Shown here piece after piece: positions 55,094 to 64,000 of a DNA stretch of 64,000 nt. The stretch is from positions 1-64,000 of the forward strand of contig CANMQI010000014.1 in the NCBI GenBank assembly GCA_947499955.1, written 5' to 3'. The notes below the pieces were generated by a model. The model had not been told where the DNA came from, ran no database searches, and saw only the letters and a list, made by a program, of their open reading frames with translations. Origin of the DNA: an uncultured Granulosicoccus sp. (GTDB lineage Bacteria > Pseudomonadota > Gammaproteobacteria > Granulosicoccales > Granulosicoccaceae). Position 1 is the first letter of the stretch, and the number at the start of each line of letters is the position of its first letter. The translations under genes and the position numbers were made by a program.

Positions 55094-56860
55094 ATGGTGT
55101 ACGCTGATCGAGGTGCGACACCTCCTGAATCGTCGACATCCGCCTGGCGGTCGCTGACCTCCATGCAGCATGCGGTGTCCAGTCGTCCCAGTGACTGGAT
55201 GCGATTCATTCTGGTCATGGTTGTATTGACCTTGCTAACGCATGTGCCGTTGCTGGTTTCCGGGTACCCGCGTGGTCATGATGCTGGATATCATCTGAAG
55301 TGGCTTTATCATTTCTCCACTCAGCTGAAAGGCGGTGACATCTACCCGCGCTGGCTGAGCGGCATGTCGGGTGGCCTGGGTGGTCCATCGTTCTATTACT
55401 ACCCGCCTGCAGCCTATTACATGGCTTCTGCAATCAGCCTGTTCATCGATCCACTGACGCATGGTCATTATGTGATGGCCGGTAATTCGATGTTGATCGC
55501 CTTGATTGGTGCCGTTGGAATCTTTCTGTTCTGCAGTGCCTACCTGTCCAGAGGGGCCAGCCTGTTTGCCGCTATCGTCTTTCTGGTAGTGCCGTACAGG
55601 ATCGTCATCGATCTGTACTTGCGTGGCGATATCGCCGAATTGGCCAGCATCTCTGTCATTCCCTACCTGTTTCTGGTTGGTGCACACTTGGGGCATTCGA
55701 CTCGCCGTGTGTTTCTGGTCACGGCGCTGACGACGGCCTTGATTGTTCTGACGCATCCCTTGGTGGCGATGATCACATTGCCGTTCTCGTTTTCTTTCAG
55801 GCTGTTTGATGCCCTGCGGAGCGCACAGCGAGTCAGTTTGTTGATAGCGTATTCGGTGGCCACGCTTCTCGGCCTGGGTTTGTCGTGTTTCTACATCATG
55901 CCGGCCATGCTGGTAGAGAATTCTGCCAGTGCGGGGTGGGATCTGTTTGTCGTGTATGACAGTTTCCTGTTCAAGCGACCAATCAGCCCTGTGCCACAGA
56001 TTGCCTTGCTGGCACTGGCCACCATCATCACCTCCACCTGCATCGCCGTCATCGGCTGGATGGCCGTGGTCTGGTTGTCGAAGAAAGACAGGCTCTTCGC
56101 GGCGTTTTTCATGGCGTGCGCGCTGGTATGTACCTTCATGCTTTTCGAGGTGAGTGCCCCGGTGTACCGTCTATTTCCCCCGTTGGAACGGATGCAGTTC
56201 CCGTGGCGCTATACCACCGCATTGACGTTCTTTGCCTGTATTGCACTGGCTTTCATATTCGATTACGTAGGTCAACGTTTCAGCAAGGGAGCGGTAGTAG
56301 TCAGAGTTGGCTTGTTGTTTCTGGTGCTGGCGTGGCTGGGGCTGGCTTCCGTGGTGGGTGTCACCCGTGGTGAGAGTGGTTTCACCGCTGAGGCCAATAT
56401 TGCCAGTATCGAGCGCTCTCATGACGCACCCGAGTATCGTCTGTCAGAGCTTGCCAGGCTGATCCCTGACGCCAAAGAGCCATTGGAATTCGAGAAGGTG
56501 AGCAGCGATGTGGCAATCGACTACACCATCAGTCAATGGTCAGAAAACACGATGGAAGTCACTGCGCCGTTCAAGGCCGGGCACGACTTTCAGTTTGCGC
56601 GGCAGTACTTCGGCAACTGGCGTGTTGCTGATTCGAACGACAGTCTGGGTGCTGAAATCGGTACGGTGTTCAACAAGGAGGGGCTGGTGACGTTCACACC
56701 ACTGAAGGATACGGATTCCGTGGTACTCGTGCGTGATGAGTTTCAGGCAGTTGTCTGGGGAAACCGAATCAGTCTGGGTGCGTTGTTCGTGTTGTTCGTG
56801 CTGATGTTCGTCGGCCGCAATCGCGAAAAAGCCGAGAGACGGCGGTTGGAAAGCGCATAG
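55094..56860 (+). CDS. Large GT-C-like membrane protein (6-PTPS-related family)
   Basis: Predicted polyprenyl-phosphate-sugar-dependent glycosyltransferase or related membrane enzyme. The first helix (~37-57) is followed by YPRGHDAGYHLKWLYHFSTQ, an acidic-His loop as in GT-C proteins, then GDIYPRWLSGMSGGLGGPSF with the aromatic YYYPPAAYYM. About ten more helices and a C-terminal soluble segment end in a final helix. It follows the GtrB-like gene by 26 bp and probably uses its lipid-linked sugar. ATG at 55094. Confidence 0.78.
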   Translation: MVYADRGATPPESSTSAWRSLTSMQHAVSSRPSDWMRFILVMVVLTLLTHVPLLVSGYPRGHDAGYHLKWLYHFSTQLKGGDIYPRWLSGMSGGLGGPSFYYYPPAAYYMASAISLFIDPLTHGHYVMAGNSMLIALIGAVGIFLFCSAYLSRGASLFAAIVFLVVPYRIVIDLYLRGDIAELASISVIPYLFLVGAHLGHSTRRVFLVTALTTALIVLTHPLVAMITLPFSFSFRLFDALRSAQRVSLLIAYSVATLLGLGLSCFYIMPAMLVENSASAGWDLFVVYDSFLFKRPISPVPQIALLALATIITSTCIAVIGWMAVVWLSKKDRLFAAFFMACALVCTFMLFEVSAPVYRLFPPLERMQFPWRYTTALTFFACIALAFIFDYVGQRFSKGAVVVRVGLLFLVLAWLGLASVVGVTRGESGFTAEANIASIERSHDAPEYRLSELARLIPDAKEPLEFEKVSSDVAIDYTISQWSENTMEVTAPFKAGHDFQFARQYFGNWRVADSNDSLGAEIGTVFNKEGLVTFTPLKDTDSVVLVRDEFQAVVWGNRISLGALFVLFVLMFVGRNREKAERRRLESA

Positions 56861-56906
56861 AGCTTTCGCGCGTCATCGCGAGACAACCGGTTGGTACCGA
56901 GAGTCT

Positions 56907-57305
56907 TCAGCTTGCGTTACGAAAGACGCCAAAGCGCATGCCCAGGTAGGACACCACCATGGCAACGGCAGACGAGAAGATGATGGCTATCGACCCTGGC
57001 AAGTCCGGGAGCAGATACAGGATAAGCAGAAAGCACACGTAGTTGACGCTCACTGCTATCCAGGCGACACCGGCATAAACGATGAACTCACGCAGCACCG
57101 GCGGGCTTTTGATGGCAAAGGTGAATCTGCGGTGAGCCAACCAGCCTACGACCATGGCCAGGCCAACGCTGAACAATCGTGAGATGGGCGGCGGGACAGC
57201 AAAGGCACTGTTCAGTAACTGGTATACCAGAATGTCGGTGCCCGTGGCCAACAATCCACAGAACAGGAATGCCGTCAGGTGGCGAGTGCGTGGAGAGAGA
57301 TTCAT
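56907..57305 (-). CDS. GtrA-family membrane protein
   Basis: A 132-residue four-helix protein of the GtrA family: FLFCGLLATGTDILVYQLL at the N-terminus, a central AHRRFTFAIK loop that matches the family, and YLGMRFGVFR at the end. Likely partner of a GtrB-type GT2, of which three are near. It is downstream of the ChbG gene on the same strand. Confidence 0.87.
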   Translation of the reverse strand: MNLSPRTRHLTAFLFCGLLATGTDILVYQLLNSAFAVPPPISRLFSVGLAMVVGWLAHRRFTFAIKSPPVLREFIVYAGVAWIAVSVNYVCFLLILYLLPDLPGSIAIIFSSAVAMVVSYLGMRFGVFRNAS

Positions 57306-57345
57306 GCAAGTGTCGCCATCATGAAAAAATGTGTTACGGCTTTAT

Positions 57346-58236
57346 TCATGTGTCCATGCTCTCTGCGGCTCTTGATGCCTTGTCCCAGGAAATACGGCCA
57401 TTGTCCTGATTGCGCTGCGGATGCCAGATGATGCTCTCGAGAGGCATTGCCATCATGGTGGCCCTTTCGTCCTCACGCCGTTCAACGACTGAATCATACA
57501 GGGCGATCTCTGCATCAACATAGCCGGGGTGGCACATCACCATATGCAGGCCCTGTCCAGCGGACAGGGCCTGCTCCAGCTCTTCCTTGAAGGGTTGTTC
57601 TGTATCAAAGGAGGAAAAGCCTGAGAAAGAGTCATTGGTGTTGAATCCGGCAGCATTGGCAGCCCGGGACGTGTTCATTGACAGCGTCTTGATCAGCATG
57701 GACTTCAATCTCGAACCTGGCGCATTGGCGACACTATGCCAGTCAGGAGCCGGGTTGCGAAACAGCACCGTCTGACCGCTATAGCGCTCCTGCAGGCAGT
57801 CAAGAAGTATCTCGCGTACGACCGGGAAGATATGGACATGCTGGTGGCCATCGACATGGTCTGGCGGAGCACCGGCAGCGTCTTCAAACTGCTGCAGCTG
57901 AGCCATGATTTCTTCACGCAGCAGATCCCGGGGCCAGCGCCTGGTCAAAGATGTCAGCAAGACTTGTCCGAGAGGTTTGAAGTGTCCACCGGGTAATTGC
58001 TGGCGTAGAGCCGATAATGGCTCGCCGGTGGTGAGGTTGAGGTGCAGACCGACAGAGAGCCTCTCTCGGAGCGCTGGAAGCTGTCGACGACACGTTTTCC
58101 AGGCTGGCAGGTTTGTCATGACGCTGGTCGCTGAGAGTTTGCCGCACTGCGCCAGTTCGGAAATGGCTCGCGAGACGTCGACCGTCATACCGAAATCATC
58201 GGCACACAGTATCGTGCAGCATTTGCTGGGCTTCAA
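57346..58236 (-). CDS. ChbG/HpnK family carbohydrate deacetylase (YdjC fold)
   Basis: Predicted metal-dependent deacetylase of an acetylated amino sugar or lipid-linked saccharide. The family motifs are LCADDFGMTVDVSRAI (Asp pair), VGLHLNLTTGEPLS and DHVDGHQHVHIFPVVR (metal His). TTG at 58236 has a CGGAGTG ribosome-binding site upstream. It is the third deacetylase family in the window, besides NodB-type (4427) and LmbE-type (40255). HpnK-like members act on hopanoid sugar heads, but nothing here points to hopanoids. Confidence 0.88.
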   Translation of the reverse strand: MKPSKCCTILCADDFGMTVDVSRAISELAQCGKLSATSVMTNLPAWKTCRRQLPALRERLSVGLHLNLTTGEPLSALRQQLPGGHFKPLGQVLLTSLTRRWPRDLLREEIMAQLQQFEDAAGAPPDHVDGHQHVHIFPVVREILLDCLQERYSGQTVLFRNPAPDWHSVANAPGSRLKSMLIKTLSMNTSRAANAAGFNTNDSFSGFSSFDTEQPFKEELEQALSAGQGLHMVMCHPGYVDAEIALYDSVVERREDERATMMAMPLESIIWHPQRNQDNGRISWDKASRAAESMDT

Positions 58237-58513
58237 CTGAAAACACTCCGGGTGGGGGAAGCAGAATACGGTCTGACGTGCGACAGCCTGAGTCCAATCA
58301 TCAGTACTGACGCAATGATTATAACGGGTGATTCCTGCACACCTGAGTCATTACTAGACAATAGTCGAGTAATGAAAAACTTGGTGTGAATGGACATCAC
58401 AGTTAGCGCTATACATAGTACCGTTAGGTATTAATTACGCTGCGATTTCGTCTGGTTGTGAGAGAATCGGGTATCGCTAGTGTTCTGGTCAGGCAAGTTC
58501 AGTTCAACCCGCA

Positions 58514-59590
58514 ATGTTGAGGGATAACGTTGTAATGACAGGTAGGCGCTTCAATATGCACGATACGGATATCGGCAAAAGATCACAGTCACCTCTGATC
58601 TCACTCATTGTTCCCGTTTACAACGAGGAGGCAGCAATCGGCTTGTTCATGGCGCAAGTCAATACGCTGGTGCGGAGCAGCAGCGTGCGGTTTGAAGTCG
58701 TTGTGGTCAACGATGGCAGCAGCGACAACACCTTGTCAGTTCTGAAGGCCTTCCCGGCGAGCTGTCCTGTACGAATCGTGGACTTGTCCAGGAATTTCGG
58801 TAAAGAGGCTGCCATGACAGCCGGGCTTGCCATGGCAAGAGGGGATGCAGGCATACCCATCGATGTCGATCTGCAAGATCCGATTGAAGTCATCGATCGA
58901 TTCATCGTGGAATGGCAAAACGGCTATGACATGGTGTACGGAGTTCGCGAAAGCAGGAATACAGACACGGCTCTCAAGCGCAACACTTCGGTTTTGTTTT
59001 ACTACATCTTCAATAAACTGTCCCGCGACAAGATTCCAGAGAATGTTGGCGATTTCCGACTGATGGATCGCAAGGTCATCAATGCCGTTCTCAGTCTGGG
59101 AGAGAAGAACCGATTCATGAAAGGCATGTTTTCATGGGTGGGGTTCAAGACCAAGGCCGTGCACTATCATCGTGCGGCACGTGCTGCAGGCAGCACTAGC
59201 TGGAATTACTGGAAACTGTGGAATTTTGCTCTTGACGGGGTTATCGGTTTTTCCTCGTTGCCGCTGCGTGTCTGGACTTATATCGGGGCGTTCATATCGC
59301 TCTTCAGCTTTGCCTTCATAGCGAATGTCGTTATTCGAAAGTTCATGTTCGGTAATCCGGTGGACGGTTGGTCTTCCTTGATGGTGACCATCCTGTTTTT
59401 CGGTGGTATCCAACTCATATCTCTGGGGATCATCGGCGAGTATCTGGGCAGGCTATTCATCGAGTCTAAGAATCGACCTATCTACCTCGTGGATTCGGTG
59501 GAAGAGCTAGACGCATTCGTAGAGGCAGACAAGCCAGAGCAAAAGAAGGCTGCGAAGAAAGCTCAGCGAACCGATGTGGAGAAAGCTTGA
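58514..59590 (+). CDS. GT2 glycosyltransferase, GtrB-like
   Basis: Predicted undecaprenyl-phosphate sugar transferase. Core motifs: ISLIVPVYNEEAAIGLFM, VVVNDGSSDNTLSVL, LSRNFGKEAAMTAGLAMARG and PIDVDLQDPIEVIDRFI (a DVD metal site). Two C-terminal membrane helices (~235-300) and IGEYLGRLFIESKNRPIYLV follow, then a Lys/Glu/Ala-rich tail. ATG at 58514; an internal ATG at 58535 is possible. Divergent from the ChbG gene. Confidence 0.9.
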   Translation: MLRDNVVMTGRRFNMHDTDIGKRSQSPLISLIVPVYNEEAAIGLFMAQVNTLVRSSSVRFEVVVVNDGSSDNTLSVLKAFPASCPVRIVDLSRNFGKEAAMTAGLAMARGDAGIPIDVDLQDPIEVIDRFIVEWQNGYDMVYGVRESRNTDTALKRNTSVLFYYIFNKLSRDKIPENVGDFRLMDRKVINAVLSLGEKNRFMKGMFSWVGFKTKAVHYHRAARAAGSTSWNYWKLWNFALDGVIGFSSLPLRVWTYIGAFISLFSFAFIANVVIRKFMFGNPVDGWSSLMVTILFFGGIQLISLGIIGEYLGRLFIESKNRPIYLVDSVEELDAFVEADKPEQKKAAKKAQRTDVEKA

Positions 59591-59751
59591 TTGATCATCA
59601 AGTGTCGATCATTAGCTGCGCTCATCCAGTGTGTACCTTCAAGCCAGTCCTGATCGCTCGTTCATGCAGGTGACATTTCTGCTGAAGACAGCCACCTCGT
59701 GATATCGCTATTCAATCAGGCAGCGTTGAAATACGGGGCCACTCATAGACT

Positions 59752-61119
59752 ATGGAGCGCAGCAAGATGAACTCGCGCAATGCCTGGGAAGGTAGCCTGG
59801 TTCAGGCGGGGCCACTCCGAATATTCATTCTGTCCATTCTGGTTATCGTTGCACTGCTGCTGACCTGGTTCAACGGTATCGCCAATGCTCTCAATCAGAG
59901 CATGATGGATTTCAATACGCTGTATGCCGGAACACGTCTGTTCATGGAAGGCGGTAATCCTTACTATGCGGCGCCACTGCATGAGGTGTTGGGCCCAATT
60001 GTTCCAAACAGGATGAGCGTGCAGATTACGCTCCCGGGCGTGTTTGGCGTGCTGACGCCCATCGGTTTACTCGATCATCACAGTGCCTCGATGATCTGGC
60101 TGCTGATGAACATCGTCAGTATTCTGCTCTCCATCGCCGTCCTGCTAAAGCTCACCAGCCTGCGCTGGGATTCCTACCATGGCGCCTTACTTATCGTTGC
60201 CTGCCTTTTGCTGGGTCCATCACGTATGGGCATCAGGCAAGGACAGCTGGACAATATGGTCTTGCTGTTCGTGCTGCTGGCTGCACTGTGGGTGTGGCAA
60301 GCGAGATGGCGAATGGCCTCTGCAGTCATGCTTGCCGTGGCCATGACTTTGAAGCCGACCAGTGCGGGTCTGTTCAGTATCTATCTGTTCTGTCGAGGCA
60401 GGAAGCTGCTTGCCTTGTCATCACTGGTGCTCAGCGGGACCATCATCGCTGCATGCGCTTTGATACTGACGCTCAGGGTTCCGGAGTGGTGGGTGGTATG
60501 GGCCGAGGTGGTGGCCTCGGAGGAGAACAATTTCAACAAGGTCAACGAGCTCAATCCGAGCCTGGAGCTGGTGACGCATCTGGCCGCCGGTTTTTTTGCC
60601 GCTTTCAAGTCGGGCACTTGGGCCAGCCTGGCGGGATACGCCATCTGTTTGCCTATTCTGGCCAGAACCCTGTTTTCACGCCCCAGTGAAAACCAGGATG
60701 ACCCGCGGGAAGCCTACCTCAGGGAGCTGTCCATCATTGCCATGGTGGGTTTGCTGGTGGTGTACCACCGTTTCTACAGTGCTGTATTTCTCGTCTTTCC
60801 AGTGGCGTGGGCGGTGTATGTCATCAGTCGCGATCGGGCTTCTCTGTCCGCGTGGATCATGCTGGCAGTTCCGTTACTGACCATCGTCAATGGACAGGCA
60901 GCGTTCGGTGCAGTGGTCGATCGTCACCTGATCAGCTTCCTGACAGGCGAGACGTGGTTTGAGCAAGTGGTGTTGCAGTTTCATTTCGTGTGGCTGCAAT
61001 TGTTGGTGTTGATCGTTTTGTTTGTAGAGCAACTGCGCAAGACGCGTCTTTCGCTGAATGTGTTTGATGAAAGAGGGGGGGTCCCAACTCTGTTTTTCAG
61101 CCGAAGGCTCAAGAGGTAA
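59752..61119 (+). CDS. GT87 (DUF2029) membrane glycosyltransferase
   Basis: Predicted GT-C type transferase using a polyprenyl-phosphate sugar. The periplasmic loop MDFNTLYAGTRLFMEGGNPYY after the first helix carries the acidic motif typical of the PimE-like family when read in parts (DFNTLYAG, GNPYY). Also seen are RMGIRQGQLDNMVLLF and ALKPTSAG-type MTLKPTSAGLF blocks. About ten helices. A second start (ATG 59767) is possible. It follows the GtrB-like gene by 160 bp and may use its product. Confidence 0.87.
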   Translation: MERSKMNSRNAWEGSLVQAGPLRIFILSILVIVALLLTWFNGIANALNQSMMDFNTLYAGTRLFMEGGNPYYAAPLHEVLGPIVPNRMSVQITLPGVFGVLTPIGLLDHHSASMIWLLMNIVSILLSIAVLLKLTSLRWDSYHGALLIVACLLLGPSRMGIRQGQLDNMVLLFVLLAALWVWQARWRMASAVMLAVAMTLKPTSAGLFSIYLFCRGRKLLALSSLVLSGTIIAACALILTLRVPEWWVVWAEVVASEENNFNKVNELNPSLELVTHLAAGFFAAFKSGTWASLAGYAICLPILARTLFSRPSENQDDPREAYLRELSIIAMVGLLVVYHRFYSAVFLVFPVAWAVYVISRDRASLSAWIMLAVPLLTIVNGQAAFGAVVDRHLISFLTGETWFEQVVLQFHFVWLQLLVLIVLFVEQLRKTRLSLNVFDERGGVPTLFFSRRLKR

Positions 61120-61773
61120 ATGATGTGGTGAGTCAATATTTTGACCTGAAATAGCCACGGTGCCTGAAGCGGCCTCGATACCGTCACCAAGATGCGGATT
61201 TGACACCCGTTGCCGTATTGCGACTGGGTCTTGAAGAGTAATCCGTCGTCAACCGGAATCTGAGTGATACGCCGTTCTCAACACCAATAGATACTATCTC
61301 GGCAAATGAGGACGATAGTAGTGATAAATCACAGGCCCGTTTCCATTTGCAGGAAATTTCGCAGAGACCAGAGTGATCGACAAGACTGCGTTGTTTGGTC
61401 TGATAGACTTGCTGTGTTCTCGGGGATTCGCGGATGAGCAGGTCCGCGCTGACGTGCGAAAGTGTGGCGTGTGGGCTGAAATATTGTACCGAAGCAGCCT
61501 TGGATCTAGCTGCTCGTGAGTATGATCAGGTTTTTGCGAGTGGCAATATCTTTTACTGCTGCGACTTGAATCGTTGATTTTGCGGAACAAGTCTTGGCGC
61601 AGTCAGCTGTTGAGTAAGCTCGTCAGACCACGGAATATGGCCTTCCAGTAAGGCTGATTGGGTCGATCTGTCATATTGAGTTCGTTCACTGCCAGCTCCT
61701 GATGTATCAGTTATTTACTTCTTGAGGTGTCAATTGACCTTTATCCTGTGCGTTGGCAGAGTGACAGATTGAT
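61120..61773. other. 650-bp region with no gene seen
   Basis: Between the GT87 and WecA-like genes. Minus-strand frames of 70-100 codons here have no recognisable domain. Likely contains the promoter of the WecA-like gene; no confident element found. Confidence 0.4.
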
Positions 61774-62844
61774 ATGGAATTTTCGTACGCCCTAGAGGTG
61801 GTATTTACCGCATTCATCTGTTCATTGGTGTTGTTGCCAGCCGCCAGCGCCCTGGCGAAAAGATGTGGTCTGGTCGATAAGCCTAATGCTAGAAAGAGAC
61901 ACGTAGGGGATGTGCCACTGGCTGGTGGTCTCGTCATCCTGTCAGGCCTGTGGTTGGCTGTGCCTTTCCTGCCAATGACGACAGCAACCTGGTCAATTGT
62001 CCTGCTGAGTGTTCCCTTGTTCGTTCTCGGTGCTGTTGATGATCGATTTGATCTCTCAGCACGGTTGAGGCTTCTGGCTCAGCTCGGTATTGGAGTGGTG
62101 CTGGTTTTCGCCTTCGGGCTGACAATTGTTCAGTTGGACAGTGTTTTCAGTGCAGGGCCACTGCTACTGGCACCGATATTGGCTGTACTGTTCACTTTGA
62201 TGAGTACATGCGGTGTACTCAATGCCATAAACATGTCCGACGGCATTGATGGTTTACTGGGATCCGTAGCATCCATCAGTCTGGCGGCAATAGCCTTGTT
62301 ATGCATGGATGCCAATGCTGTGCCGGAAGCGTCACTGTCGCTCCTGGTGTTGGGGTTGCTGCTTGGTTATCTGGCGTTCAATCTGGGATTTTTCGGACCA
62401 GACAGACGAGTGTTCCTTGGGGATTCAGGGTCCATGCTGGTAGGTCTTGTACTGCTTGTGTTGCTGGTTGAGCTGAGTCAGAAGGATACCCCGGTTATCA
62501 CACCGACCTCGGCCGGCTGGTTACTAGGACTGCCGCTATTGGACACCGTTTCAGTCATGATGCGTCGGATTGTACAGGGGCGTTCCCCATTCGCCGCGGG
62601 TAGGGATCATTTCCACCACGTGTTGCAGGACCTGGGCTTGAGCAGACGATTGACTTTGAACGTTCTTGTAGCGCTTCAAGTGGTTTTCGTTGTGGTGGGT
62701 ATAACCGCCAACAAGTCTGACATCCCTCAGTATTTATTTTTCTGGGCATTTGTTGTGGTTACGCTTGTTCAGTTCTTTGGTGTCAATGGTGCGGTAAGAG
62801 TTATTGCCAAGGGCAAGATTACCGAGCATGGGATAGCCACCTAA
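61774..62844 (+). CDS. wecA: Undecaprenyl-phosphate GlcNAc-1-phosphate transferase-like (WecA/MraY family)
   Basis: Predicted to initiate a lipid-linked glycan by moving HexNAc-1-P from UDP-HexNAc to undecaprenyl phosphate. The polytopic family signatures are clear: RKRHVGDVPLAGGLVI, GAVDDRFDLSARLRLL, LNAINMSDGIDGLLG, FGPDRRVFLGDSGSMLVG and the cytosolic AGRDHFHHVLQDLGLSRR (HxHH). About 11 helices and 356 residues are normal. The symbol denotes the closest known function; HexNAc specificity is not certain. It is the second initiating enzyme in the window. Confidence 0.9.
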   Translation: MEFSYALEVVFTAFICSLVLLPAASALAKRCGLVDKPNARKRHVGDVPLAGGLVILSGLWLAVPFLPMTTATWSIVLLSVPLFVLGAVDDRFDLSARLRLLAQLGIGVVLVFAFGLTIVQLDSVFSAGPLLLAPILAVLFTLMSTCGVLNAINMSDGIDGLLGSVASISLAAIALLCMDANAVPEASLSLLVLGLLLGYLAFNLGFFGPDRRVFLGDSGSMLVGLVLLVLLVELSQKDTPVITPTSAGWLLGLPLLDTVSVMMRRIVQGRSPFAAGRDHFHHVLQDLGLSRRLTLNVLVALQVVFVVVGITANKSDIPQYLFFWAFVVVTLVQFFGVNGAVRVIAKGKITEHGIAT

Positions 62845-62986
62845 CCGTATAGCTGCTTCTGGGTCTGAATGCCGTTGCGATCAAATGTCTTTTGAAAGAC
62901 ATGAGAGAAAGAATCCACTCGTTATACTTTTTGATCGGTAGATAAAAAGTATACTGCTGCTCTTCTTTTAAGCAGTCCGGAAAGCT

Positions 62987-63535
62987 ATGCAAGTCATTGA
63001 CACGGTTCTCGATGCGGTCAAGATAATTGTGCCTGATGTGTACGGTGACGATCGCGGATTCTTTCTGGAATCCTGGAATCGGCAGACGTTTGAGGCCAAT
63101 GGCTTGCCCGGTAGCTTCGTTCAAGACAATCACAGTCGCTCCTCTCAAGGTGTTCTACGGGGGTTGCATTATCAGGTCAATCATCCGCAAGGAAAGCTGG
63201 TACGCGTCACCCGTGGTGAAGTCTTTGATGTCGCTGTGGATTTGCGTAAATCATCTCTCCAATTTGGTCAATGGGCAGGCGTACTCTTGTCCGAGAGCAA
63301 CAAGCGACAGTTGTGGGTACCTGAGGGCTTTGCACATGGTTTCTATGTGGTCTCTGAAACGGCTGACTTTCAATACAAATGCACAGACTACTATCGTCCT
63401 GAGTTCGAACGAAGCCTGAAGTGGGATGACCCTGACGTGGGGATAGAGTGGCCCATCATCGATGGCACTGAGCCGTTGCTGGCTGTCAAGGATGCTGCTG
63501 GTCTTGCTCTCAAGCAATGCGACGCATTCGATTAG
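62987..63535 (+). CDS. rmlC: dTDP-4-dehydrorhamnose 3,5-epimerase
   Basis: Third step of dTDP-L-rhamnose synthesis. Family motifs: PDVYGDDRGFFLESWN, FVQDNHSRSSQGVLRGLHYQ (catalytic His), GEVFDVAVDLRKSS and PEGFAHGFYV. The length of 182 residues is standard. The downstream rmlD start follows after one base, so the pair is an operon; rmlA and rmlB are presumably beyond the window. Rhamnose is a likely component of the polymer. Confidence 0.94.
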   Translation: MQVIDTVLDAVKIIVPDVYGDDRGFFLESWNRQTFEANGLPGSFVQDNHSRSSQGVLRGLHYQVNHPQGKLVRVTRGEVFDVAVDLRKSSLQFGQWAGVLLSESNKRQLWVPEGFAHGFYVVSETADFQYKCTDYYRPEFERSLKWDDPDVGIEWPIIDGTEPLLAVKDAAGLALKQCDAFD

Positions 63536-63536
63536 C

Positions 63537-64000
63537 ATGAAAGTCTTCATTACCGGGAGTCAAACAGGACAACTGCATTGGGAGTTGGTGCGGACGGTTC
63601 CTGAGCATGTGGAGCTGCTGAGTCTCGGCGCCAGGCTGGACATTACCGATGGCTTGGCGGTGCGTGATGCCATCACGAAACTTGCTCCGGATGTCATAAT
63701 CAACGCCGCGGCCTATACAGCCGTAGACAAGGCTGAGTCCGAGCTAGAGCTGGCCATGGCGGTGAATGCCGACGCCGTCGAATCATTGGCGCACGCATCA
63801 ATTGATGTGGGTGCGCACCTGCTGCACTTATCAACGGACTTCGTGTTTGGTAAAGGTGATGGATCTCCCTTTGTTGAAGACGCCACGGTGGCGCCGGTCA
63901 GTGTTTACGGGCAGAGCAAGCTGGCTGGTGAGCGGGTATTGAGCCAGTTGATGCCGGATACAAGTCTATGCCTGCGCACTGCGTGGGTATATTCCGCGCA
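63537..64000 (+). CDS. rmlD: dTDP-4-dehydrorhamnose reductase, 3' end cut by window
   Basis: Final step of dTDP-L-rhamnose synthesis (NAD(P)H-dependent SDR). Translating from ATG 63537 gives MKVFITGSQTGQLHWELV (glycine-rich cofactor loop, slightly atypical), PDVIINAAAYTAVDKAESE, HLSTDFVFGKGDGSPF and VSVYGQSKLAGE with the YxxxK pair. The frame runs open to the window end, so about half the protein is visible. It begins one base after the rmlC stop. Confidence 0.92.
   Translation, partial: MKVFITGSQTGQLHWELVRTVPEHVELLSLGARLDITDGLAVRDAITKLAPDVIINAAAYTAVDKAESELELAMAVNADAVESLAHASIDVGAHLLHLSTDFVFGKGDGSPFVEDATVAPVSVYGQSKLAGERVLSQLMPDTSLCLRTAWVYSA

Overview
The window is almost entirely a surface-polysaccharide (exopolysaccharide or O-antigen-like) biosynthesis, modification and matrix-protein region from a Gram-negative bacterium. 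Lipid-carrier glycan enzymes, MOP-type flippases, Wzy-like polymerases, a lipoprotein signal peptide and proteobacterial-type insertion sequences support this. A marine gammaproteobacterium with a large genome (Granulosicoccus-like) would fit, but I cannot establish the taxon from the sequence. No rRNA, tRNA or CRISPR array was seen.

Layout. 1-987: right part of an IS3-family element, abutting a large secreted propeller/RTX protein (1001-4141). 4427-16941: a sugar-modification and assembly block with a NodB-type deacetylase, two sulfotransferases, an OafA-like acyltransferase with SGNH tail, a Wzx-like flippase, two GT4 enzymes, then on the minus strand a GT2, a methyltransferase and a Wzy/WaaL-like protein. 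17216-25292: three secreted proteins that share one ~310-residue, four-cysteine RTX cassette, joined to PPC-like repeats, to two GH16 glycanase domains, or to an SGNH hydrolase. The 1001-4141 protein carries the same cassette, giving four in total. 25449-31331: NeuD-like acetyltransferase, a second flippase, a GT4 and a second polymerase-like protein. 31650-39818: two related secreted proteins of unknown family (Fn3-like plus predicted alpha/alpha-toroid), one a lipoprotein with a nine-unit Pro-rich stalk; between them lie a decayed IS5-like element, a small membrane protein and a DMFase-like membrane-anchored protein.

40082-46559: a tightly overlapping triad (LmbE-type deacetylase, small phosphoglycosyl transferase, formyltransferase-like protein), a GT-C protein, and wecB with a GT4. 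A (CTGT)11 microsatellite lies just upstream of a TATAAT element before wecB. 47779-49883: GT4 and a PhyH-type dioxygenase. 50954-61119: a GtrA / FAD oxidoreductase / GT2-GtrA / GT2 / GT-C block plus ChbG deacetylase, another GT2 and a GT87, typical of polyprenyl-phosphate-sugar-dependent glycan decoration. It looks more GC-rich by eye than the preceding DNA. 61774-64000: a WecA/MraY-like initiating transferase, then rmlC and the start of rmlD (dTDP-L-rhamnose).

How it may work together (inference). The window encodes two kinds of initiating transferase (PglC-like monotopic and WecA-like polytopic), two flippases and two polymerase-like proteins, so it may build two polymers or be a mosaic of two loci. 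N-deacetylation, N-acylation/formylation, O-acetylation, sulfation and methylation genes suggest a heavily modified, probably acidic polymer. The Ca-binding RTX proteins with glycanase, esterase or adhesive domains are good candidates for matrix proteins that bind, trim or organise that polymer outside the cell.
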